A DNA stretch of 8,821 bases, from the NCBI GenBank assembly GCA_013361595.1, contig JABFXT010000419.1, forward strand, positions 1 through 8,821, given 5' to 3'. Below the pieces are notes generated by a model, which was not told the DNA's origin, searched no databases, and saw only the letters and a list, made by a program, of their open reading frames with translations. Shown piece after piece: positions 1-5,848 of the stretch. Origin of the DNA: Nocardia sp. GTDB taxonomy: Bacteria > Actinomycetota > Actinomycetes > Mycobacteriales > Mycobacteriaceae. Positions within the stretch are counted from its first letter, which is position 1. Each line of letters starts with the position of its first letter. The translations under genes and the position numbers were made by a program.

Positions 1-494
1 AACGCGACGGCCAGGATTTCCATGGCCGCGCTGGCCCGCAGCAGCTGCACGGCGGTGGGATCGGGTCCGGCGAGCCAGTTCCGCAACGCCTTGTTGGCGT
101 CGACGATGACCGGGTACTGGTCGGCCAGTGCGTTGATGATGGGGACGGCATTGCGCAGCATCATCTCCCCGGCGTCACGGTGCCGGATCATGGTCCGGAT
201 ATAGGTCTGCAGGACCGACCGCCGGGCTTCGGGGTCCGGGGGGCGTTGTTCGACATCGTCGGCGAGTGTGCGCAGATCGTCGAGGAGCGGATTGACGATC
301 GCGACGAGGAGTTCGAGCTTGGACGCGTAGTGATAGTAGAGCGACGGCTTTGTGATTCCGACCGCATCGGCGATCTCCCGCAGACTCGTCTCCTCGAAAC
401 CCTTGGCCACGAACAAGCGCACGGCGGCGTCCCGGATGGCCCGCTTGGTATCTCGACCTGCGGTAACGTGGTCGTCAGCTCTGCGATTCGCCAC
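1..494 (-). CDS. TetR/AcrR-family transcriptional regulator (3' end outside window)
   Basis: A probable DNA-binding repressor of the divergent MMPL exporter gene. The first 164 or so residues are visible; the C-terminal part of the ligand-binding domain lies beyond the window start. The N-terminal TetR domain is clear: a first helix around residues 16-32 (RAIRDAAVRLFVAKGF) and a helix-turn-helix at about 38-57, reading SLREIADAVGITKPSLYYHY, followed by a SKLELL segment. The later residues have the variable helical character of the effector-binding domain, so the ligand cannot be read. I chose the GTG at 494 because a purine-rich AGAGGGG Shine-Dalgarno lies about six bases upstream and the TetR domain begins shortly after it. 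The gene is transcribed away from mmpL, and the palindromes between them suggest it represses both genes. Family assignment is firm; the target is inferred from position. Confidence 0.93.
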   Translation of the reverse strand, partial: MANRRADDHVTAGRDTKRAIRDAAVRLFVAKGFEETSLREIADAVGITKPSLYYHYASKLELLVAIVNPLLDDLRTLADDVEQRPPDPEARRSVLQTYIRTMIRHRDAGEMMLRNAVPIINALADQYPVIVDANKALRNWLAGPDPTAVQLLRASAAMEILAVA

Positions 495-563
495 GCTCGG
501 CCCCTCTCGTTCTCCGGATGACGCGTCCGCTCGGCACCAGAAGTCGAGCTTGTTCCTCCACTT

Positions 564-596
564 AACCTAGCGGTAGCCTACCTACCGTACGGTAGA
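564..596. promoter_or_regulatory. Probable TetR operator and overlapping divergent promoter elements
   Basis: A perfect 14-bp palindrome, CTACCGTACGGTAG, lies at 582-595. It abuts a second inverted repeat, GGTAG-C-CTACC, at 572-582, so one half-site (GGTAG/CTACC) occurs four times within 24 bp. Palindromes of this size between a tetR gene and a divergent transporter gene are typical operators for the family. TANNNT-type -10 candidates overlap the second repeat on both strands: TAGCCT at 574-579 on plus, with TTGTTC at 550-555 as a weak -35 candidate 18 bp upstream, and TAGGCT at 580-575 on minus. TAGGTT at 569-564 is another minus candidate. A bound repressor would then block both directions. 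The symmetry is read directly; the operator and promoter roles are inferred. Confidence 0.75.
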
Positions 597-710
597 TACA
601 TCTGACGTCCACCGTGTAGGCGGATCCATCGGCATCGGGCGCGCGCAGGCGCCGGCCCGCGCAGCCCGGTCCGCAATAGCGACGTCGGCCGTCAGTTCGT
701 CACAGCGCAT

Positions 711-737
711 ATGACCAAACCGTCCCGGCCTCGCTAG
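711..737 (+). other. Possible 8-codon upstream ORF in the mmpL leader
   Basis: An ATG at 711 opens a frame encoding MTKPSRPR and ends at TAG 735-737. That stop overlaps the AGGAG (736-740) that serves as Shine-Dalgarno for mmpL, so ribosomes terminating here would sit on the mmpL initiation region. The small frame has no convincing Shine-Dalgarno of its own and no TANNNT element at the leaderless distance. It may be chance, and it is listed because of the exact stop/ribosome-binding-site overlap. Confidence 0.2.
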
Positions 738-749
738 GAGAAATCCCTC

Positions 750-3137
750 GTGTCCGTATTCCTGTACAGATGGGGAAAGCTTGCTTTCCGCCGGAAATGG
801 ATAGTGCTGCCCATCTGGGCACTGATAGTGGTGCTACTCGGTGGCGCCGCGGCCACCCTCGCCAAACCGTTCCAGGACAGCTTCGAGATGCCGGGCCTAC
901 CCTCGGAGAAGGCCACCGCCATCCTCGAGGAACATATGCCGCAGATGGCCGCGATGTTCAGCATCGACGCCATCAACGGCACCTATGTGGTCGCGGCGCA
1001 GAACGGCACCCTGGCCGACGAACCGAACAAGGCCGCGCTCGATGCCATGGTCGGACGCCTGAACGAGCTGGACATCGTCGACCACTCCGAGAAGATCGTC
1101 AACCCCGTGACGGCCACCTCGATGATGCCGGCGAGCCAGGAGGCGGCGAAAGAGCAGGCGGCCGCCGCGGCCGACCTCGCCCCGGGCGAAACCCCGCCGA
1201 CGCCGGAGCCCAACTGCCTGGACGGCCGGGACTCCCCCGAGTTCAAGAGCCTGTGCGGCGGCGCTCCGCTGAATGTGCTGAACGAGGACAAACCGCAGAC
1301 CGTCGCCGTGATCGACGCGAAATTCACGATGCCGACGTTCTCCGATGTCACCGAGGAGAACAGGCAGGCCGCCGAGGCCATCGCGCAGGAAGGCCGTAAC
1401 GCGGGCCTGACCGTCGAACTCACCGGGGCCATCGCGCAGACCCAGCCCGAATCCGGCCAGTCCGAGATGATCGGTATCGGGGTCGCCCTGATCGTCATGA
1501 TCATCGCGTTCGGCGCCATCGTCGCGGCCTTCGTTCCGATCATCACCGGGATCGTGGGTGTGGCCTGTGCGGGCGCACTGCTGCTGACCGGCACCTCACT
1601 CACCGAGGTACCGACCTTCACACCGATTCTCGCCTCGATGATCGGGCTGGCCCTGTCCATCGACTACGCCCTCTTCATCGTCTCCCGGTACAAACACGAG
1701 CTGGTGGTGCAGGACTCCCCGGAGGAGGCCGCGGGCGTCGCGGTCGGCACCGCGGGCTCGGCTGTCGTATTCGCCGGCCTGACCGTGGTGATCGCACTGC
1801 TGGGACTTTCGGTGGTCGGGATCTCCTTCCTCACGGCCATGGGTATCGGCGGTGCCATCGCCGCCGCGTTCGCGGTCCTCGCCGCCATCACCCTGATGCC
1901 GGCCCTGCTCGGCGCGCTCGGGCGGTTCCTGTTCAAACCGAAGCTGCCGCTGGTGGCCCGGCACGATCCCGAGGACGACGACTCGGTCACCAATGGCATG
2001 CGTTTCGCCCGGTTGATCGCCCGGGTACCGGTCCTGACGCTGATCGCCAGCGCGCTCGTGCTCGGCGCGCTCGCCGCGCCGGCCACCCAGCTGAACCTGG
2101 GCCTGCCGGGCGGCGACAGCATGCCCGAGGACTCCTCGGTCCGGAAGGCCTACGAATTACAGACCGAGGGCTTCGGCGAAGGGAAGAACGGCGCGCTGGT
2201 GGTAGCGGTCGATCTCTCCGAGACCGCGCAGGACCAGCGCGACGCCGCGCTGACCGCGCTGCGCGACAAGCTGGCGAGCTATGACGGCGTGGACTATCTG
2301 AGCGTGGCGCAGCCCAGCCAGGACGGGACAGCGGCACTGTTCCAGGTGGTCCCCGAGTCCGGCCCGAACAGCGCCGAGACCCAAGATCTGGTCGAACACG
2401 CCCGCGATGCCGAAGCCGCGTTGAAATCGCAGTACGGCATGCAATACGGCATCACCGGGCAGACCGCCATCTACGCCGATGTCAACAGTGTGCTGCTGAC
2501 CAGCATCATCCCGTACCTGGCGATCGTCGCGGCGGCCGCGTTCATCCTGCTGCTGCTGGTGTTCCGGTCCATCCTGGTCCCGCTCACCGCCGCACTCGGG
2601 TTCCTGTTGTCGATGGCCGCGACGTTCGGCGTCACGGTGCTGATCTTCCAGGAAGGCGCCTTCGGGATCGTCAAGGACACCCATCCGATCATCAGCTTCC
2701 TGCCCATCGTGTTGATCGGCCTGGTGTTCGGGCTGGCGATGGACTACCAGGTCTTCCTGGTGACCCGGATGCGCGAGGAGTACGTGCACGGCAAGAGCCC
2801 GAAGGACGCGATGGTCAGCGGCTACCACCACGGTGCCCGCGTGGTCACCGCGGCCGCGATCATCATGATCTCGGTCTTCGGCGGCTTCATGCTCTCGCCG
2901 GACATCACCTCCAAGTCCATGGGCTTCGCACTGGCGGCGGGCGTGTTCTTCGACGCCTTCCTGGTGCGAATGGTGCTGATCCCGTCGCTGCTGGCACTGC
3001 TGGGCAAATGGGCCTGGTGGATGCCGGCCTGGCTGGACCGGATCCTGCCGGATATCGATGTGGAGGGTACGAAGCTGCGGGAGATCCAGCAGCGGGCGAA
3101 GGCCCCCGCGGCCGAATCCGAACCCGCCGGGGTCTGA
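750..3137 (+). CDS. MMPL-family (RND superfamily) transporter
   Basis: An inner-membrane, proton-driven exporter of the MMPL branch of RND transporters; relatives export lipids, siderophores or small toxic compounds. The 795 residues follow the expected plan: TM1 near 16-37, a large extracytoplasmic domain to about 237, TM2-TM6, a cytoplasmic loop near 388-425, TM7 near 427-447, a second extracytoplasmic domain to about 584, then TM8-TM12 and a short charged tail. The paired Asp-Tyr motifs that relay protons in MmpL3-type pumps are present: SIDYALF (D305-Y306) and AMDYQVF (D665-Y666). Two cysteines, C156 and C169, in an Ala/Pro-rich part of the first external domain could form a disulfide. 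The GTG start at 750 is supported by AGGAG nine bases upstream and an N-terminus (YRWGKLAFRRKW) typical of the family. It lacks the long cytoplasmic tail of MmpL3. Regulation by the divergent TetR protein is likely; the substrate is unknown. Confidence 0.95.
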   Translation: MSVFLYRWGKLAFRRKWIVLPIWALIVVLLGGAAATLAKPFQDSFEMPGLPSEKATAILEEHMPQMAAMFSIDAINGTYVVAAQNGTLADEPNKAALDAMVGRLNELDIVDHSEKIVNPVTATSMMPASQEAAKEQAAAAADLAPGETPPTPEPNCLDGRDSPEFKSLCGGAPLNVLNEDKPQTVAVIDAKFTMPTFSDVTEENRQAAEAIAQEGRNAGLTVELTGAIAQTQPESGQSEMIGIGVALIVMIIAFGAIVAAFVPIITGIVGVACAGALLLTGTSLTEVPTFTPILASMIGLALSIDYALFIVSRYKHELVVQDSPEEAAGVAVGTAGSAVVFAGLTVVIALLGLSVVGISFLTAMGIGGAIAAAFAVLAAITLMPALLGALGRFLFKPKLPLVARHDPEDDDSVTNGMRFARLIARVPVLTLIASALVLGALAAPATQLNLGLPGGDSMPEDSSVRKAYELQTEGFGEGKNGALVVAVDLSETAQDQRDAALTALRDKLASYDGVDYLSVAQPSQDGTAALFQVVPESGPNSAETQDLVEHARDAEAALKSQYGMQYGITGQTAIYADVNSVLLTSIIPYLAIVAAAAFILLLLVFRSILVPLTAALGFLLSMAATFGVTVLIFQEGAFGIVKDTHPIISFLPIVLIGLVFGLAMDYQVFLVTRMREEYVHGKSPKDAMVSGYHHGARVVTAAAIIMISVFGGFMLSPDITSKSMGFALAAGVFFDAFLVRMVLIPSLLALLGKWAWWMPAWLDRILPDIDVEGTKLREIQQRAKAPAAESEPAGV

Positions 3138-3155
3138 TTCCGCGGTAGTTGCGCG

Positions 3156-3188
3156 AACGGCCGGCGTCCGTCACGGACGCCGGCCGTT
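3156..3188. terminator. Bidirectional intrinsic terminator hairpin
   Basis: A perfect 15-bp stem (AACGGCCGGCGTCCG and its exact complement) closes on a 3-base TCA loop. It sits between the mmpL stop codon, 18 bp upstream, and the stop codon of the convergent gene ending at 3208. The stem ends in AA/TT, but there is no long T tract on either side, as is common in high-GC actinobacteria. The placement between two converging genes suggests it ends transcription in both directions. Confidence 0.85.
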
Positions 3189-3207
3189 GTGTTCTCCGGT
3201 CGGCGGA

Positions 3208-3927
3208 TCAGCGCCAGGCGGGTAGTTCCGGAAGCGGCCGCGGTAGCGTCTCGTCGGCGCCGCGCCCGAGCAACCAGGCCAGCAGCGCGGCTGCCGGTCC
3301 GGCCACGACCTGTTCGGGCTCACCCGCACCGACGATCGCCGTGAAACCGGAATCGGTGGCATCGATCCCGAAGGGCCGCACGCCCGGTCGCCCGCCCAGA
3401 TCGACGGCGGTCTCGGCGAGCAGTTCCGCGACGAAATCGGCCGGCCACTGCGCGGGGGTGTAACCGGCACCCAGATCCACGTGATGGATCAACACCTCCT
3501 GCAACCGCATCCACGGAATCCGGGTCGCCTCGATCGGCGTGCCCTGTCTGGTCCGGATCTCGGCCCGCCACTGTTCGGCGGTGAGCACTCCGGCCATACC
3601 GGACAACCGGTCGGCCGACTCCACCAGATCGGCCCGCTGTTCGGCGAGTGGGCGCGGGGCGCCCGCTTCGATATCGGAATCCCGCAGGGCCGCACTGGCG
3701 TACTGCGGGGTCTCCACCCCCGTATGCGCCCAGAGCAGCAGGTTGACCAGGCTGTCGGCATTGCGGGAGAGGTGGGTCAGGACGTGACCCCGGCTCCAGC
3801 CCGGTAGCGGCGAGGCGGCGGCGACGGCCGCGTCGTCCAGAGTGTCGACGGTGGCGAGCAGGTCCCGGGTGGCGTCGGTGACCGCCTGCATACGCGCGGT
3901 GAGCAGTTCGATGAAATCGCTGGGCAC
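3208..3927 (-). CDS. Mycothiol-dependent maleylpyruvate isomerase-family protein (DinB-like)
   Basis: A 239-residue zinc-binding protein of the mycothiol-dependent maleylpyruvate isomerase group, cytosolic enzymes that use mycothiol as thiol cofactor. The N-terminal part is a DinB-like four-helix bundle with the PGWSRGHVLTHL motif. From memory, the Corynebacterium glutamicum enzyme (about 240 aa) binds zinc through His52, Glu144 and His148 and needs Arg222. With the GTG at 3927 as start, this protein has H52, E144 (LQEVLIHHVDLG), H148 and R222 (WLLGRG) at exactly those numbers, which supports both family and start. The C-terminal domain spans roughly 160-239. No gentisate or other aromatic-degradation gene lies nearby, so the true substrate may differ; many actinobacterial paralogs are of unknown function. 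It follows vsr by 26 bases but has its own promoter-like sequence and no good Shine-Dalgarno. Confidence 0.88.
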   Translation of the reverse strand: MPSDFIELLTARMQAVTDATRDLLATVDTLDDAAVAAASPLPGWSRGHVLTHLSRNADSLVNLLLWAHTGVETPQYASAALRDSDIEAGAPRPLAEQRADLVESADRLSGMAGVLTAEQWRAEIRTRQGTPIEATRIPWMRLQEVLIHHVDLGAGYTPAQWPADFVAELLAETAVDLGGRPGVRPFGIDATDSGFTAIVGAGEPEQVVAGPAAALLAWLLGRGADETLPRPLPELPAWR

Positions 3928-3933
3928 AGGCCG

Positions 3934-3962
3934 ACACTACGTCCGCGATACCGCTATGTCCC
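3934..3962 (-). promoter_or_regulatory. Predicted leaderless promoter of the isomerase-family gene
   Basis: On the minus strand, GGGACA (3962-3957) is followed after 17 bases by TAGTGT (3939-3934), and the GTG start lies six bases beyond. The -10 has T, A and T at the conserved positions, and transcription would begin at the start codon itself. The gene has no Shine-Dalgarno, consistent with a leaderless mRNA. The element overlaps the vsr stop region, so some read-through from the methyltransferase-vsr unit is also possible. Confidence 0.5.
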
Positions 3963-4415
3963 AGCGGTTTCCGGTCCCGGCCCGGAACCGATCGCGCCCT
4001 GCACCCGGTCGGCGGCCCGTACCGGGTCCTCGTGTTCCCAGATCCGGATCACCTGCCAGCCCGCCGCCCGCAACGCGTCGTCGGTGGCCCGGTCCCGGGC
4101 CACATTGCCCGCCAGCTTCGCCGCCCACCACGCGGCGTTGTTCTTCGGATCGGTGGCGTGATCGGGGCAGCGATGCCAGAAGCAGCCGTCCACATACACC
4201 GCGACCCGCCGCCGCGGGAACACCAGATCGGCACGGCGGCGCTGTCCACGGATGGGCGCGCGATCCACGAAGTAGCGCAGCCCGCGCCGATGCAACTCCC
4301 GGCGCAGCGCCAATTCGGGGGCGGTGTGCGCGCGGCGCTGCCGCGACATCCGAGCGCTGGTCGCCGCGTCGGTGGACGGTCGCCGGGAGCTCGGCACCGG
4401 AGATCCGCCGGTCAT
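3954..4415 (-). CDS. vsr: Very short patch repair (Vsr) mismatch endonuclease
   Basis: A DNA nicking enzyme that cuts beside the T of T:G mismatches formed when 5-methylcytosine deaminates, starting short-patch repair. The 153-residue protein keeps the Vsr core: MSRQRRAHTAPELALRREL (E34 matching E. coli Glu25), RADLVFPRRRVAVYVDG with the catalytic Asp D63 (E. coli Asp51), the zinc-site region GCFWHRCPDH (C78, H81, C83, H86), a Trp/Lys/Asn segment (WWAAKLAGNVARD) and the closing strand GWQVIRIWEHED. The segment between FWH and the next Cys is shorter than in E. coli, and its fourth zinc ligand, a Cys after the final strand, is here replaced by WEHE, as in many non-enteric Vsr proteins. About 22 residues precede the core. 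The ATG (4415) overlaps the methyltransferase stop codon in an ATGA, indicating translational coupling. Confidence 0.95.
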   Translation of the reverse strand: MTGGSPVPSSRRPSTDAATSARMSRQRRAHTAPELALRRELHRRGLRYFVDRAPIRGQRRRADLVFPRRRVAVYVDGCFWHRCPDHATDPKNNAAWWAAKLAGNVARDRATDDALRAAGWQVIRIWEHEDPVRAADRVQGAIGSGPGPETAGT

Positions 4416-5560
4416 GCCGCCCAGCCGCCCATCCGATCCAGATGGGCCTGCACATCGTCGAGGAAACCGGCCGGGAAACGCAGCGAACCCATCCCGGTGC
4501 GCCGGAGGAATCCCGCGGTCGCCCGCGCCGAGAGCAACTGGGTGTCACCGAGGAAGAACCGCAGATCCTCGTACGGGTTGTGCACGGGCCAGGGTGAGAG
4601 CGGTACCTCGAACGCCTCGCCCGCCCGGCCCCAGGCCGCACCCGGCCAGGTGCTGCCGGGCGGCAGCGGGATATGTCCCGGTATCGGTTCGCCCGGTTCC
4701 CGCAGCCGCGACCCCACCCATGCCGCCATCCGCACGCTCACCGCGTTGCCCACGAGTTTCCAGCGCTGTCCCGGCCGGAAACCCGGGATACCGAGCGCCG
4801 GTTCGGTCCATCCCGCGGCGAACCCCTGGAGCCGCTCCCCGTCGGTGATCCCCGGTGTGACGATCTCCCCCGACGGCAACCGGACCGCCGGCGGGCTGGC
4901 GATCCCCAGCCCCGAACCCCCCTTCAGCGTGGGGACGGCGTTGGCCACCCAGCCCAGCCCCCGGACGCCCTCGGTCCAGTAGAACCCGCACGGGTCGTGT
5001 TCCGGTGATCCGAGCAACCGCGGCCCGGCCTCGTCGGCGAACAGCACCGGCCGCGGATCCTCGGTGCGCGATGCCAGCATCAGCACCCGATTGCGCCGCT
5101 GCGGCAACCCGAAAGCCCGCGCGTCCACCACCCGATAGGCCCAGGTGTAACCGAGTTCGTCGAGCACCGCGGTGATATGACGCATGGCCGCGCCCCGGCC
5201 GAGCTGAAGCATGAAAGGCACGTTCTCGATCAGCAGCCAGCGCGGACCGCGTTTGCGCCGGACCAGCCGGAACACATGATCGACCAGGCTCGACCGGGTA
5301 CCGGTGATACCCGCGGTCCGGCCCGCCTGCGACAGGTCCTGGCACGGGAATCCCGCCGCGACCAGCTCGGTGTCCGGCGGCAGCGCGCGCAACCGGGTGA
5401 TATCGGTGTGCAGTTCGGCATCGGGAAATCGGGCCGCCAGTACCGCCCGCGCCCCCGGGTCGATCTCGCAGAGCAGGGTCGAATGCCAGCCGTGCGCCGC
5501 CAAACCGAGTTCCAGTCCTCCGATCCCGGCGAAAAGCCCAACCATCCGCGCGCCCGTCAC
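4412..5560 (-). CDS. dcm: DNA (cytosine-5)-methyltransferase, probably solitary
   Basis: Transfers a methyl group from S-adenosylmethionine to C5 of cytosine in a specific DNA sequence, which cannot be read from the protein; the symbol is used generically. Of 382 residues, the motifs run in standard order: motif I LFAGIGGLELG (9-19), acidic EID (32-34), motif IV GFPCQDLSQAG with catalytic C73, motif VI ENV (112-114), motif VIII QRRNRV (154-159), ERLQGF (242-247) and motif X KLVGNAVS (268-275). The variable stretch between motifs VIII and the GLQ region is short, and about 107 residues follow motif X, ending in a segment containing NPYEDLRFFLGD. The GTG start at 5560 has a GGAGAGAGGA ribosome-binding region just upstream and places motif I near the N-terminus as expected. 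An internal ATG at 5545 is less well spaced. It is the first gene of a coupled unit with vsr. No restriction enzyme lies nearby. Confidence 0.95.
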   Translation of the reverse strand: MTGARMVGLFAGIGGLELGLAAHGWHSTLLCEIDPGARAVLAARFPDAELHTDITRLRALPPDTELVAAGFPCQDLSQAGRTAGITGTRSSLVDHVFRLVRRKRGPRWLLIENVPFMLQLGRGAAMRHITAVLDELGYTWAYRVVDARAFGLPQRRNRVLMLASRTEDPRPVLFADEAGPRLLGSPEHDPCGFYWTEGVRGLGWVANAVPTLKGGSGLGIASPPAVRLPSGEIVTPGITDGERLQGFAAGWTEPALGIPGFRPGQRWKLVGNAVSVRMAAWVGSRLREPGEPIPGHIPLPPGSTWPGAAWGRAGEAFEVPLSPWPVHNPYEDLRFFLGDTQLLSARATAGFLRRTGMGSLRFPAGFLDDVQAHLDRMGGWAA

Positions 5561-5848
5561 GAGGTCCTCTCTCCATCCGGTCCGGCTCCCGAAGGGAGGT
5601 TACTCCGCGTATCGCCGCGGCCCGACGGGTCACGGTGCCCGCCCACACGACGGGGAACCGGCCCCACACCGGCGGCCGGCCGCGCGGGTGAGATACGCCA
5701 CCGCGCCACCTGCGCCCGGCCCGCGCGTCGAGCACCGGCGATCGAGAGCCTTTCAGCGACAACGGCATAGAAACCGCTGGTCAAGCGGTTTCTCACGGGT
5801 TCTGTCAGGTCCGCGGTCCAGGCCCGCGGTTCTGGCAGGATGGGCGCC
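5561..5848. promoter_or_regulatory. Divergent intergenic region with a perfect 10-bp inverted repeat
   Basis: This 288-bp gap separates the methyltransferase start from the divergent esterase start. Its clearest structure is a perfect inverted repeat at 5769-5793: AGAAACCGCT, a 5-base GGTCA spacer, then AGCGGTTTCT. It lies 55 bp before the esterase start and could be a protein-binding operator, or an RNA hairpin in the esterase leader. A smaller CTCCC-GAA-GGGAG hairpin lies at 5586-5598, in the methyltransferase leader. I found no convincing -35/-10 pair on either strand and no plausible small gene. Confidence 0.5.

Noticed and set aside
2157..2831. A 224-codon minus-strand frame inside mmpL
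   Set aside because: It lies opposite the second external domain and TM8-TM11 of a convincing transporter. Its His/Gln/Asp-rich sequence is what the complement of those codons gives.
4032..4982. A 316-codon plus-strand frame opposite vsr and the methyltransferase
   Set aside because: Composition is Pro/Arg-rich and low in family-like patterns; the minus-strand frames hold catalytic motifs, so this is an antisense shadow.
5586..5598. CTCCC-GAA-GGGAG hairpin in the methyltransferase leader as an attenuator or methylation-sensing element
   Set aside because: The stem is just five base pairs with nothing else to support a regulatory role; noted only within the intergenic entry.
4545..5768. A 407-codon open frame on the minus strand inside the methyltransferase gene
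   Set aside because: It is Arg/Gly-rich in the pattern of an out-of-frame GC-rich shadow, has no recognisable domain, and overlaps a frame with every C5-methyltransferase motif.
5840..5848. Earlier in-frame ATG for the esterase
   Set aside because: Starting at 5840 leaves no spaced Shine-Dalgarno, because the AGGA overlaps that ATG, and it puts three extra residues before the typical MKFR signal peptide start.
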